From assembly GCA_017416765.1 (NCBI GenBank), contig JAFQBE010000033.1, positions 25,318-89,317 on the forward strand: a stretch of DNA of 64,000 nucleotides, in the 5' to 3' direction. The stretch is from Clostridia bacterium (GTDB lineage: Bacteria; Bacillota; Clostridia; Oscillospirales; Acutalibacteraceae). The position numbers were made by a program, and so were the translations under genes. The notes under the pieces were generated by a model. That model did no database searches and had not been told where the DNA came from. It saw only the letters and a program-made list of their open reading frames with translations. This document shows positions 1-9,528 of the stretch, one piece after another (within the stretch, counting starts at the first letter, position 1; every line of letters starts with the position of its first letter).

Positions 1-2
1 AC

Positions 3-3000
3 GGTACGATGTTTGCAATTGACGATGCAAAATCACCTAATATCAGCGCCTACACCACCGATGCAGCAGTCGGCAGCGAGAAGGTTATGCCTTATCAGAT
101 AGCCTTCGGTCATTGGAATAATCTTGCGTCAAGCGTGTTCGATTTTATTCCCAATGAGGAGCTTGACTTTACAAACCCCTATAATATTGACTATATGACT
201 GCCGACAGTGCATACGCCCTTTATTACGATATGGGTGCTGTTGCGCAAAACGGTGAGGCAACAATAGCTACATATTACGGTGTTTTCTCTAACTCAACCG
301 TAAGCGAGGAGGAGGGTGTTGCAATTAACTTTACCTCTCTCCCCACAAATATGGAGTTTAATGGAGATAAAACGGCATATCTTCCTCAGGTAGGCGATAA
401 GAACGGCGATGTAAAGCTTCAGATGTCGATTGAAAACATCAGCGGCTCGGATCTTTCGGGCGTAAGCGTTGTTATCAAATCGCAGAACGGCGTTGTACCC
501 TACAGCAACTGGCAGCTCGACCTTTCCTACGGCAGTGAAAGCGATTATTCAACATATATTTCCGATTTTGTTGCGGGTGAAGAAGCGCTTATCGATGTTT
601 ATTACAACATTTCTCCAATTCAGGTAAGCGAATACAGGCGGTTCGAGGTTATTGTGCAAGACGGAAGCAAGGTTCTGGGCAGCCGTGAGTTTTATCTGTT
701 CTGCCCCGGTGTGCTTGGCGAGGTCGTAGCCTTCAACAGCATTGACCCGCAGGTTATTTACAGCGAGGGTACCCGTCAGCTCTTCCTTTCGGGTAATAAC
801 TTCTCTCTTATGGCAGACCCCACCGCTTACGCAACCGTTTTCAGACCCGTTGCGGGCGGAGATGATGTTATCATTCCCTCAAAGGATGTTGTTGTTGATC
901 CCGGCACAAACACAATGTATATCATTGTTGAGCAGGAAATGATTCCCGGCGCATATCAGGTTATATTTGACTGGAACGAAGCCGGTAAAGAAGATACCAC
1001 AGCCCAGCTTCTGCAGTTCCAGGTTTCAAGTAAGCCCGAGGTTATGTCACCTATATACGGTCTTGTAACTGTTGAAAAGGACGATGGTTTTACCGAGCGC
1101 AATCCGAAATACAAGGTCGGCATCTATGAAACCGAAGCTGATTACAGGGCAAAGGTAAAGGACCCCAATAATCAGGTTTATCTTGAAATAAGAGGTAATT
1201 TCGGTGTTCGTTATGATGAAAACGGAAATCCCGTTGAAATGAAGGCAACCTCTATTGCCGATATTGAAGGCAAAATTACAAACACCATCAATATCAGTAA
1301 CTGCCTTGATATTGAGGACGGATATCTTGCCGTTATTGTCAATAATCCGGGTACGGATGATCAGAGCATTGATGTTAATATAGACGGTAGAGTTTATACG
1401 ACCAACAGCAGAACAAAGGTGTGGAATGGCGTTTGCGCCATAACCTCCTTTGAAAACGGTGAGCTCAGCTCGCTCCTTCAGTATAAGTCCGACGGTTCGC
1501 AGACTACTGATGTTGAAAACAGCGTTACAAACACAAACGCTATTACGCTTCTTTGGCCGGGTGCCGCAAGTGATGCACAAACTCTTGCAGGTATTGTGTT
1601 CGAGTTCAGATATTGCCAGTTCGGTATGATGGCAACCGAGCACGGCGACGTAACGGATTCCACACCGAAGAAAAGAGTTATCTCCTTCGGTGCAGAGATG
1701 TCTCCGAGCTTCCTTCTTCCCAAGAACTACGACCACAAGAGAACGCAGACATCTCCGTTAGATGTTGTTCAGTACGCACTTGCAAAGAAGAATTACACCG
1801 CTTCTCAGCTGCGCGAGGTTCGTTCAAGCCTTGCGGCAGACCAAAGGGCTTGGGAAATTGCACAGAGAGGTACTCTTAACCTCAATGTAAGCAATATCCT
1901 CTTCGGCGGCGGCTTTATCGGCTTCAATGCATCAATCGAGGTTGGTATTCCCGAGTATTTCAGCGGAATTCCCAGCATCGGCGGTGTGCTTGACCTTAAA
2001 ATTCTTCCCGCTGCAGGCTATTGGGAGGTAGGCGTTGAGGGTCAGGCAAGCTTCCTCACCGTTATCAAGGTTGAGGCTGCACTCACCCTTATGAAGGTTG
2101 ATGGCGTTTCTCCCGGTGTTGATAAGGTTTATTTCTACTGCGAAGGCAATTATCCCGGCATCAATGTTGACGGTGTAGGTGTCTTCTGGGTCAGAGGTAT
2201 GGGCGGCGGTCTGGACGGCATGTACAAATCGCTTTATATTCAGTCGGCAGTTCCTCCCATAAGCCTTTTGTTCTCGGGTAAATTTGCAATTTTCTCCGCT
2301 TTTGAAGCAAGGGCAGACCTTACAATCGGCGCACGGGGCTTTGAAATTGAGCTTTCCGAGCTGGGAATATTGGGAATTGAACTTATTGAAAGGCTTGGAA
2401 TATCAGCTTATTGGTATCCCGAGTTCAAATTCAGAGGCTCAATCAATGTTGATATTCTCGATATTATTTTAGGCGCAGGCTATATTGTTATAGAGGAAGA
2501 CCGGAGAAATGATTCAATATTCTGGGAGGGCTTTGTAACGGCACGACTACAAACCCCCGATTTACCGCTGATAGGCAGTATAACAATAGGTCAGGCGGAC
2601 TTGGGTCTGAACACCAATAAAATATGGGGTGCTCTGCATGTTATAGGCATTGATATGGGCATTACCTATTATTGGGGCGGCGATGTGGATTTCGGCTTCG
2701 GCAAATATGATGCACCAGAGCCTACTTATCCCATTTCGCTGCAGTCGATACCTGTAAGCGTTAATGAGCAGACGGGTCAGATTCTCTATATGAGTGTGGG
2801 AACAAACGCTGTTCTTGCGGCAGAAGCAATAATTGCTCCGCAATCAGACACTCAGAAAGTTATTACCGATAAAGCTGAGGTAACAAGTACGGTTGACCGT
2901 ATGAGCCACACTGTCAAGCTCGGCGGTTTCAAGGGCAACAGTGATATGGCTCTTAGCGTAACCTTTGAGGCTCAGACTCTTGAAGAAGCACAGGCGATTG

Positions 3001-6000
3001 CTTATGGCGGCAAAAACGGCAAATCAGGCATCAGGCTGACCGCAGCAGATGACGACAGCGAATACGAGCTTAAATGGATTGACAATTCCGTAGATGCCGA
3101 CAAGCAGACCGACGCAAACGCTCTTCTTTCCTACAACGAGGAAACGAAGCAGGCTCACGCAACGATTACCTTTACTGAAAAGGAAGCCTATTCTCATAAC
3201 TGGCTTCTCTCAGCTAACGCACCCGCAGACCTTGCTCTTTACGAAATGGAGCATATGGCAGGACTTGACAGCGCAGATTACAGCTATGAAGCAGGTAATA
3301 TGACTGTTAACTGGCAGGGCAGTATGCTTGAGGATATTGACAGCCTTGCAGTTTACGCAATAGGTGAAGATGATGAAGTATATACACTTTATCAGACAGA
3401 GGATACTGCTGTTATTGCAGGTGGTATGGCAAATGCAACCAAGGGTATGGCAACCTTTGAAATTCCTGCAGATTTGCCGAGCGGCAGCTATACGGTTAAG
3501 GTTGTTGCAAGCAGCGAAGCAAACAGCATAAACGATATCGCTCAGGCTGAAGGCAAATTCGATTATGTTAACCCCAATCAGCCTGCTGACCCCGAATTCG
3601 GCGGCGTTAAGCTCGGAGGCGATTACAGCATTGATGTAAACATAGCTGCAAAAGACGATTACGAGGGCTATGTTGTAACCGTATATGAGAAGCAGACCGC
3701 AGACGGTGAAGTAAGCTGGATTGAAACCGAGCTTGGCAACCAGTGGATTGAAGCCGATGAAAACGGCACACTTCCCGAAACAATAGTTGCCGGCGGTCGA
3801 TATACAAATACGGTTTACACCGATTCTGACGGTAATGTTCTTTCCGCAGCCGAAGCAGAAAAAGCGGAGAATGTAACCGAAACAACGGAAGAAATAGGGC
3901 TTGAGGCAGGCAAAACCTACCGTGTAGGCGTTACCGCTCACAAGACTGATGCCAACGGCAATACGCTCTTCTCCGAAGAAGTATTTTCCGATGAAATTGA
4001 AATGAAGGCTCCCGTTGCTCCCAAGCTCAATATCAGAGCGCAGAAGGCAAAATACATTGAAGATATTTCAATGGTATCGGCAACGGTTGATACCGTAAAC
4101 GAAAGCAAGGTAGTTGTTGACGTTTCTTCCGATATGCCCGTCAGCGGCACATGGTCGCTTGATGACGGTGCAGAAAAAGGCGAATTTAAAGCTGAAAATT
4201 CTGCGCAGATTATTCTTGGCGGCGAAGAAGGTCTTGCAGAAGGCGAGCATACATTAACCGTTTACGGCGAAACCGAAAACGGCGATGCTTTCTCAAAGCA
4301 TTATCGCTTCAAGGTTGATATAACCGCTCCCAGACTGCAGTTCAGCTCACCGCACAATGGTGCTTTCTTTGCCGGAACTGTTACTGTTGCGGGTATAAGC
4401 GAACCGAAATCTGCCGTATATTTTTATCTTGACAATATGCTTTTTAAGAGCATTGAAGTTGACGAAAACGGTGAATTTAATGTCGGTATAGCAATGGATA
4501 CCTCAAAGCTGGAGCAGACTGTTTCGGTTTACGCCAAGGATTTGGCAGGCAACGAAACAAGAACCTACGAAATGCAGCTTACAAACTCGATTATCGGCGA
4601 GTTCGGTTCAGAGTTTGCAATCTTCCTCAACGGAACGGACTATACCAACAAAACTATTCCTGCCGGTGCAGGCGGTATGCTTGAACTGCGTGCCGTTTCG
4701 GGTGACAGAAATGTTGTCATTCCCGCAAACAGCATTATAGGCAGGCAGGCTGAGTGGTCCGTAACAACAGTTGAAGGTACTGCAAGCATCAGCAATATGC
4801 AGCTTGTAACTGATAACGATGTCAACGGCATCATTACCGTTGAACTTGATAAGCAGAGCGTTGCGGCTGTTCTTGGCGGCAATGAAGCTCTTGAAGACAG
4901 TGTTTATGAGATTGTTCTGCCCGAAAACGGTGTAGGCTATACAATAAATACGCAGGACGAAACAACCGTTAAATATGGCTCCGATTTCAGCTTTACTGTT
5001 GACCTTGCAGACGGCTACAGCAAAACCGCAAACTTTGCCGTTAAGGTAAACGGTGTAGAAATTGAACCGACAAACGGTGTTTACACAATAAGCAGCGTTA
5101 CCGCTAAAAAGACGGTTACTGTTGCAGGAGTTGCGGATATTACGGCACCCGAAGCCGAAATTCAAATCAGCGAACACAAATTCAACAGCTTCCTCAACAC
5201 AATAACATTTGAACGCTTCTTTAAGCAAACGCAGAAGGCAACCGTAGCTGCAACAGATGCCGGCAGCGGAATGGACGCAGTTTATTATATCGTTTCCGAC
5301 AAGGCGTTGACTGTTGACGAAGTCAAGGCGGCTGAATGGACAGAGTATGACGGCGCAATCAATCTCAACCCGGATTTGAAGGCGGTTATCTATATCAAGG
5401 CTGTTGATAAAGCGGGCAATGTCGGCTATATCAGCTCCGACGGACTTGTGCTTGACAGCACAGTGCCTGTAATCACCGGTATTGAAGACGGTAAAACCTA
5501 CTACGGTGAGCTTACAGCATCGGTACAGGATGATAACCTTGACAAGGTGCTTGTTGACGGTGAAGAAATTGAAACCACAGATGGCAGCTTTGCTATCGTT
5601 CCCGACAACAAAGAGCATACTGTTGAGGTAACCGACAAGGCAGGCAACAGCATCTCCTACATATTCAGCGTTTATGAAACCTATGCGGTTAAGTTTGTCG
5701 TTGATAATGAGGTTTACAAAACAGTAACCGTAAATTACGGCGATGACCTTGCAGCGAGCGAATTCCCTGTAATTCCCGAAAAGACGGGTTATACAAATAT
5801 TCCTCCGGTATGGGAACCCGACAGCCTTGAAAATATTAAGGAAGATAAGGTTGTCAGAGCTGTTTACACTCCCGATGTCTGCAAGGTGATACTTCCTGAT
5901 AACGCAATCGGCTACGAAGTGAATACCGAGCAGGAAACAGAGGTAACCTACGGTCAGCCGTTCAGCTTTACCGTTGATACAACGGAAGGCTATTCAAAGA

Positions 6001-6983
6001 CCGATAAGTTTAAGGTATATGTCAACCGGACTGAAATTTCAAGCATAAACGGTGTTTATACTATTGCTCAGGTACAGTCGGATATCGTCATCACTGTTGA
6101 AGGTGTTGCCGATATAACAGCACCCGAAATTGAAATTCAGGTTAAGGACAGCATCTGGAACAGCTTCCTCAACACAATCACTTTCAACCATTTCTTTAAA
6201 GAAACTCAGAAGGCAAAGATAACCGCAGCCGACAGCGGCAGCGGAGTAAACAAGGTTTATTATTATCTTTCCGAGAGAATGATGAGCCTTGATGATGTTA
6301 AGGCGGCTGAATGGATTGAGTATACGGATACGGTTAAGCTCGACCCCGAGCAGATCGTTGTCGTATATGTCAAGGCGGTTGATAACGCAGGCAATGCTTC
6401 GTATATCAGCTCCGACGGACTTGTGTTTGATAACACCTCACCCGTTATCACCGGTATCGAGGACGGCGGCGTTTATGAAGGCGCAGTAACCGTTACGGTT
6501 GACGATGATAATGTCAGCAAAATAACGGTAAATGACACGGTTGTTTATGATTCTCAAACAGCAGAAGACGAGTCAATGGGCAGACAGTTTACCGTGAATC
6601 CTGCTGAGGGCGAGCAGATTGTTACCGTAATCGATAAGGCAGGTAATGAAATCAGCGTAACCGTAACCGTTTATGAGGAATATGACATCAGCGATGTTGT
6701 AACAGGCATTAACGGTTTTGATAAAAACCGAGTTACAATCTTCTGGGAGGATGATATCAATTATCTTATCGCTCAGATTGATGAGCTTCTTGCAAGACCC
6801 GCTATATCAAACGAGAAAACGGAGCTTCTTGAGGCCTACAGAGCGCAGGCAGAAGAGCTTATTGAAATTATCAACAACCCCGTTGAATATTTCTCATTCC
6901 GTTTATTCTATTTCATCTGGGATTGTCTGACCTGGAAATATAACGGAATTCTTAATGCATTCGGTTTGATTTTCGGATGCTGA
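3..6983 (+). CDS. Giant multidomain surface/adhesin-like protein, 5' end outside window
   Basis: The frame is open to the left edge, so the first in-window ATG (position 9) is probably internal and the N-terminus with any signal peptide is missing. About 2,325 residues are visible. I see beta-rich Ig/IPT-like stretches (an IPT-like segment around residues 243-340), several 'TAP..' Ig-like starts, and two related units at residues ~1635-1893 and ~1959-2224 separated by an InlB/Flg_new-like segment (~1894-1958, KFVVDNEVYKTVTVNYGDDL). No LPXTG sorting signal is visible. The C-terminus is a helical, charged stretch (~2235-2290) followed by an aromatic, hydrophobic tail ending in IFGC. A role in adhesion or polymer binding is inferred from architecture only. 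A terminator follows 40 bp downstream. Confidence 0.75.
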   Translation, partial: GTMFAIDDAKSPNISAYTTDAAVGSEKVMPYQIAFGHWNNLASSVFDFIPNEELDFTNPYNIDYMTADSAYALYYDMGAVAQNGEATIATYYGVFSNSTVSEEEGVAINFTSLPTNMEFNGDKTAYLPQVGDKNGDVKLQMSIENISGSDLSGVSVVIKSQNGVVPYSNWQLDLSYGSESDYSTYISDFVAGEEALIDVYYNISPIQVSEYRRFEVIVQDGSKVLGSREFYLFCPGVLGEVVAFNSIDPQVIYSEGTRQLFLSGNNFSLMADPTAYATVFRPVAGGDDVIIPSKDVVVDPGTNTMYIIVEQEMIPGAYQVIFDWNEAGKEDTTAQLLQFQVSSKPEVMSPIYGLVTVEKDDGFTERNPKYKVGIYETEADYRAKVKDPNNQVYLEIRGNFGVRYDENGNPVEMKATSIADIEGKITNTINISNCLDIEDGYLAVIVNNPGTDDQSIDVNIDGRVYTTNSRTKVWNGVCAITSFENGELSSLLQYKSDGSQTTDVENSVTNTNAITLLWPGAASDAQTLAGIVFEFRYCQFGMMATEHGDVTDSTPKKRVISFGAEMSPSFLLPKNYDHKRTQTSPLDVVQYALAKKNYTASQLREVRSSLAADQRAWEIAQRGTLNLNVSNILFGGGFIGFNASIEVGIPEYFSGIPSIGGVLDLKILPAAGYWEVGVEGQASFLTVIKVEAALTLMKVDGVSPGVDKVYFYCEGNYPGINVDGVGVFWVRGMGGGLDGMYKSLYIQSAVPPISLLFSGKFAIFSAFEARADLTIGARGFEIELSELGILGIELIERLGISAYWYPEFKFRGSINVDILDIILGAGYIVIEEDRRNDSIFWEGFVTARLQTPDLPLIGSITIGQADLGLNTNKIWGALHVIGIDMGITYYWGGDVDFGFGKYDAPEPTYPISLQSIPVSVNEQTGQILYMSVGTNAVLAAEAIIAPQSDTQKVITDKAEVTSTVDRMSHTVKLGGFKGNSDMALSVTFEAQTLEEAQAIAYGGKNGKSGIRLTAADDDSEYELKWIDNSVDADKQTDANALLSYNEETKQAHATITFTEKEAYSHNWLLSANAPADLALYEMEHMAGLDSADYSYEAGNMTVNWQGSMLEDIDSLAVYAIGEDDEVYTLYQTEDTAVIAGGMANATKGMATFEIPADLPSGSYTVKVVASSEANSINDIAQAEGKFDYVNPNQPADPEFGGVKLGGDYSIDVNIAAKDDYEGYVVTVYEKQTADGEVSWIETELGNQWIEADENGTLPETIVAGGRYTNTVYTDSDGNVLSAAEAEKAENVTETTEEIGLEAGKTYRVGVTAHKTDANGNTLFSEEVFSDEIEMKAPVAPKLNIRAQKAKYIEDISMVSATVDTVNESKVVVDVSSDMPVSGTWSLDDGAEKGEFKAENSAQIILGGEEGLAEGEHTLTVYGETENGDAFSKHYRFKVDITAPRLQFSSPHNGAFFAGTVTVAGISEPKSAVYFYLDNMLFKSIEVDENGEFNVGIAMDTSKLEQTVSVYAKDLAGNETRTYEMQLTNSIIGEFGSEFAIFLNGTDYTNKTIPAGAGGMLELRAVSGDRNVVIPANSIIGRQAEWSVTTVEGTASISNMQLVTDNDVNGIITVELDKQSVAAVLGGNEALEDSVYEIVLPENGVGYTINTQDETTVKYGSDFSFTVDLADGYSKTANFAVKVNGVEIEPTNGVYTISSVTAKKTVTVAGVADITAPEAEIQISEHKFNSFLNTITFERFFKQTQKATVAATDAGSGMDAVYYIVSDKALTVDEVKAAEWTEYDGAINLNPDLKAVIYIKAVDKAGNVGYISSDGLVLDSTVPVITGIEDGKTYYGELTASVQDDNLDKVLVDGEEIETTDGSFAIVPDNKEHTVEVTDKAGNSISYIFSVYETYAVKFVVDNEVYKTVTVNYGDDLAASEFPVIPEKTGYTNIPPVWEPDSLENIKEDKVVRAVYTPDVCKVILPDNAIGYEVNTEQETEVTYGQPFSFTVDTTEGYSKTDKFKVYVNRTEISSINGVYTIAQVQSDIVITVEGVADITAPEIEIQVKDSIWNSFLNTITFNHFFKETQKAKITAADSGSGVNKVYYYLSERMMSLDDVKAAEWIEYTDTVKLDPEQIVVVYVKAVDNAGNASYISSDGLVFDNTSPVITGIEDGGVYEGAVTVTVDDDNVSKITVNDTVVYDSQTAEDESMGRQFTVNPAEGEQIVTVIDKAGNEISVTVTVYEEYDISDVVTGINGFDKNRVTIFWEDDINYLIAQIDELLARPAISNEKTELLEAYRAQAEELIEIINNPVEYFSFRLFYFIWDCLTWKYNGILNAFGLIFGC
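4911..6680 (+). repeat. Two ~800-bp tandem coding repeats inside the giant gene
   Basis: Unit 1 starts near 4911 (protein IVLPENGVGYTIN) and unit 2 near 5883 (VILPDNAIGYEVN). Both continue through GYSKT, a 'GVADITAPE' junction, 'NSFLNTITF', an 'AEW.EY' segment and 'YISSDGLV' to a 'DKAGN' end. About 190 bp of InlB-like sequence lies between them. The units differ at many positions, so this is an old duplication. Confidence 0.8.
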
Positions 6984-7022
6984 AAACAACGATGATTGTT
7001 AACTTATTCGTATAGCACACAT

Positions 7023-7060
7023 AACCAGCCGATGGAGTAAAACCCATCGGCTGGTTTTTG
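7023..7060 (+). terminator. Rho-independent terminator of the giant gene
   Basis: 13-bp perfect stem aaccagccgatgg / ccatcggctggtt (7023-7035 and 7044-7056), 8-nt loop, then a T run. Confidence 0.9.
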
Positions 7061-7091
7061 TTGACAAAGTAAAAACAATTCAATATATAAT
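7061..7091 (+). promoter_or_regulatory. Sigma-A-like promoter upstream of the SASP remnant
   Basis: TTGACA at 7061-7066 and TATATA at 7084-7089 with a 17-nt spacer (TATAAT at 7086 would give 19). The 190 bp from here to the next gene are very AT-rich. An intact SASP gene would be expected to use sigma-G, which I could not place with confidence. Confidence 0.4.
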
Positions 7092-7291
7092 GACGATAAC
7101 AAAAGCAAAAGTTAAAAATTGACATACAAATTGAATCAGAAAAACAATGTTAATTATTAAATAATAAATATAATTGCACACAAATATTTATTGTTAAGTT
7201 TACAAAACTTTACAATAATAAATTCAATTTGCAAATCAATAATAATAGAGCAAACGCAAACGAAAGCTTTAGCAAAGGAGTGTAATTGAAA

Positions 7292-7552
7292 ATGGCAAAG
7301 AGCAATAACAAGAGCGTAGTGCCCGAGGCAAGAGAAGCACTTGACCGCTTCAAGATGGAAGCTGCAAGCGAAGTAGGCGTTAACCTCAAGCAGGGTTACA
7401 ACGGTGACCTCACATCTAAGGAAGCCGGTTCTGTCGGCGGTCAGATGGTCAAGGACATCTTCCCCGTACGAACCTTTCATTTTTCACGCAATTACCGCTG
7501 GCTCGACGGCCATAAAAAGGAGTTTTCATACGAGGTTTCTTTGGCAGTTTAA
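7292..7552 (+). pseudogene. Alpha/beta-type small acid-soluble spore protein, 3' end replaced
   Basis: The first ~54 residues are a standard alpha/beta SASP (ARE-ALDRFK, GVNLKQGYNGDLTS, SVGGQMVK); these proteins coat and protect spore DNA. After MVK, where the family normally continues with the second DNA-binding helix (often KMIE-like), the sequence changes to an unrelated 31-residue tail (DIFPVRTFHF...) and stops. The start is ATG 7292 (RBS aaaggag at 7274, 11-nt gap); TTG 7286 with a 5-nt gap is possible. The foreign DNA from ~7455 is open in more than one frame, which suggests a junction with an inserted or interspersed sequence rather than point decay. DNA binding is probably lost. Confidence 0.75.
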
Positions 7553-7553
7553 C

Positions 7554-7648
7554 TTGTTTTGAAATGTAATATAGAAAACATAAGGCGGCAGGAAAAACTG
7601 CCGCCTTGATAGTTGTTTGCATATGAAGATTGTTTTGAAATATAATAT
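7554..7648. repeat. 19-bp direct repeat around a terminator hairpin
   Basis: ttgttttgaaatgtaatat at 7554-7572 recurs at 7630-7648 with one mismatch. The repeats bracket the hairpin at 7582-7607 and lie directly after the SASP junction, so they may mark an insertion or duplication. Confidence 0.6.
7582..7612 (+). terminator. Terminator-like hairpin
   Basis: Perfect 10-bp stem aaggcggcag / ctgccgcctt (7582-7591 and 7598-7607) with a 6-nt loop. The following T tract is weak. Confidence 0.6.
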
Positions 7649-7665
7649 GGTTCAATGTTATAAAT

Positions 7666-7740
7666 TAACTATTCATACTTGACATATTAACTGCGATTTA
7701 GTAATATAATAATGCAAATATGAATAGTTATATTTGGAGG
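7666..7740 (+). promoter_or_regulatory. Promoter and inverted-repeat operator of the HipBA-like pair
   Basis: A perfect 12-bp inverted repeat, taactattcata (7666-7677) and tatgaatagtta (7719-7730), brackets a promoter: TTGACA at 7679-7684 and TAATAT at 7702-7707 (17-nt spacer). The RBS ggagg at 7736-7740 precedes ATG 7745. HipB-type antitoxins repress their own operons from such dyads, so autoregulation is likely. Confidence 0.7.
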
Positions 7741-7744
7741 CTTT

Positions 7745-8101
7745 ATGAGGATTACGCAGTTGGAAAGCGAAAAAGCTGTTCTGAAGGAGTTTGGGAACAG
7801 AATAAAACAGTACAGAATATCGTTGAATATCACACAGCAGCAGCTTGCTGAGCGGTGCGGTGTTTCGGTCAGCACGCTTGTGCGCATAGAAAACGGCGAT
7901 GACCCTAAATGGTCAACAATAATTAAAATTTTATCTGAATTTAACTTGTTGGAAAATCTGGAAATATTAATACCTGAGCCACAGCCCGATTACAAAGCAA
8001 TGTTTGAAGAAAAGACAGCAAGGAAACGTGCACGACCCGATAAAAATAAAACGGGTGACAACTGGGTCTGGGGAGAAGACAGAGAGGATGAAGAGAATTG
8101 A
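7745..8101 (+). CDS. HipB-like XRE-family antitoxin/repressor
   Basis: 118 aa. Residues ~16-70 form an XRE/HTH_3 fold (FGNRIKQYRISLNITQQQLA, CGVSVSTLVRIENG). The C-terminus is charged and disordered-looking (RKRARPDKN, then an acidic end), suited to wrapping a toxin partner. Its stop overlaps the start of the downstream HipA-like kinase by 4 nt (TTGA), so the two are translationally coupled. By family it should neutralise the kinase and bind the dyad at 7666-7730. Confidence 0.85.
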   Translation: MRITQLESEKAVLKEFGNRIKQYRISLNITQQQLAERCGVSVSTLVRIENGDDPKWSTIIKILSEFNLLENLEILIPEPQPDYKAMFEEKTARKRARPDKNKTGDNWVWGEDREDEEN

Positions 8102-9387
8102 AAAGTGTAAACACGGTCAGTGTGAAATTGTGGGGTACAGTTGTCGGTTATCTTCATCAGGAGGATAATGGTATAGTAGGCTTTCAGTATGATGTGGATT
8201 TTTTGAAAAGCAATATTCAGATTTCACCGATTAAAATGCCCTTGTCTGCGGCAACCTATTCGTTTCCCGCTTTGCCGGAACAGACTTTTTACGGCTTGCC
8301 GGGTATGGTTGCTGACTCGCTTCCCGACAAATTCGGCAATATAGTCATAAAAAACTATCTTGAAAGTCAGGGCCGTATTGAAGACAGTTTATCGGTTATT
8401 GAAAAGCTTTGTTACACAGGCAAACGTGGTATGGGTGCGCTGGAATATGAGCCTTCAAAAGACATTGTATCAGTGAACGAAAAGGTTGACCTTGATGCTC
8501 TGACAAAACTTGCTTCAGATATTTTGTCTGAAAAAGAGCAGTTCCATCTTCAGAAAGATGATAAGCTTATGGCACAGTTAATGGAATGCGGTTCTTCTGT
8601 CGGTGGTGCAAGGGCCAAAACTCTTATTGCGTGGAATCCCGAAACAAACGATATCCGTTCGGGTCAGATTGATGCCGGAAAGGGCTATGAATATTGGCTT
8701 CTTAAGTTCGATAATATTAAGAACAACAAAGATAAAGATTCGAGACCTGATGACGGTGAATATACAAAAGTTGAATATGCTTACTATTTAATGGCACTTG
8801 ATGCAGGAATTGAGATGAGCGAGTGCAGGCTTTACAAAGAAAACGGCAGTGCTCACTTTATGACAAAGCGTTTTGACAGAAAAGGAGCAAAAGGAGAAAA
8901 ACTTCATATGCAGTCCCTTTGTGCTCTTGCACATCTGGATTTCAATTCACCGAGAGTTTATTCGTATGAAGAAGCGTTTACCGTAATGAAACAGCTTAAG
9001 CTGCCATACAGGGATTTTGTTCAGTTATTCAGGCGAATGGTGTTCAATGAATACGCCAAAAACTACGACGACCACACAAAAAATATATCCTTCCTTATGG
9101 ATAAAAAAGGTGTCTGGTCGTTGTCGCCTGCATATGATGTCACGTTTTCATACAGAAAAGATAGTATATGGGTCAGCGCTCATCAGATGCTCATTAACGG
9201 CAAATCGGACAATATTACAACAGAAGATATGCTTAAAGTTGCCGAAAAAGCAGGTGTCAAAAAATCCGATGCAGTAAAAAGTATAGAGCAGGTAAGGACT
9301 TCCGTTTCAAAATGGGCGAATTTTGCCCGACAGACAGATATGTCAGAACACAATATAAAAATGATACAATCAAATCTGAATTTATAA
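8098..9387 (+). CDS. HipA-family serine/threonine kinase toxin
   Basis: 429 aa, TTG start inside the antitoxin stop (RBS aggatgaagag). The TTG is needed because the conserved N-terminus (VSVKLWGTVVGYL) begins at once. HipA-N features include GLPGMVADSLPDKFGN (67-81). The kinase part has a Gly-rich loop SSVGGARAK (166-174), the ATP-lysine region YEYWLLKF (197-204), the catalytic loop NYDDHTKN (322-329; Asp and Asn present) and the metal-binding PAYD (344-347). All catalytic residues look intact. E. coli HipA phosphorylates GltX and induces persistence; the target here is unknown. Confidence 0.88.
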   Translation: MKSVNTVSVKLWGTVVGYLHQEDNGIVGFQYDVDFLKSNIQISPIKMPLSAATYSFPALPEQTFYGLPGMVADSLPDKFGNIVIKNYLESQGRIEDSLSVIEKLCYTGKRGMGALEYEPSKDIVSVNEKVDLDALTKLASDILSEKEQFHLQKDDKLMAQLMECGSSVGGARAKTLIAWNPETNDIRSGQIDAGKGYEYWLLKFDNIKNNKDKDSRPDDGEYTKVEYAYYLMALDAGIEMSECRLYKENGSAHFMTKRFDRKGAKGEKLHMQSLCALAHLDFNSPRVYSYEEAFTVMKQLKLPYRDFVQLFRRMVFNEYAKNYDDHTKNISFLMDKKGVWSLSPAYDVTFSYRKDSIWVSAHQMLINGKSDNITTEDMLKVAEKAGVKKSDAVKSIEQVRTSVSKWANFARQTDMSEHNIKMIQSNLNL

Positions 9388-9442
9388 TGCAAAGGTTTCT
9401 GTGAAATAAAAAACTCTGTTCTTTTATTTAAATTTGCGCTTC

Positions 9443-9470
9443 GTACGTATTTTGTACGTGATTTGTACGT
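9443..9470. repeat. Three GTACGT iterons at 11-bp spacing
   Basis: GTACGT occurs at 9443, 9454 and 9465, exactly 11 bp apart (about one helical turn), in the 140-bp gap after hipA and upstream of the next gene. The rest of the gap is plain AT-rich sequence with an RBS (gaaagga) before ATG 9529. Confidence 0.6.
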
Positions 9471-9528
9471 AATTATCCTTTACACTGTAGCTTGTCTTTT
9501 GACAATAAAGTATGAAAGGATATATTGA

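Noticed and set aside
1047-1736. Long minus-strand frame opposite the giant gene (also 3210-3941 and 4608-5618)
   Set aside because: These mirror the codon pattern of the plus-strand gene, have Cys/Phe-rich unlikely products and no RBS.
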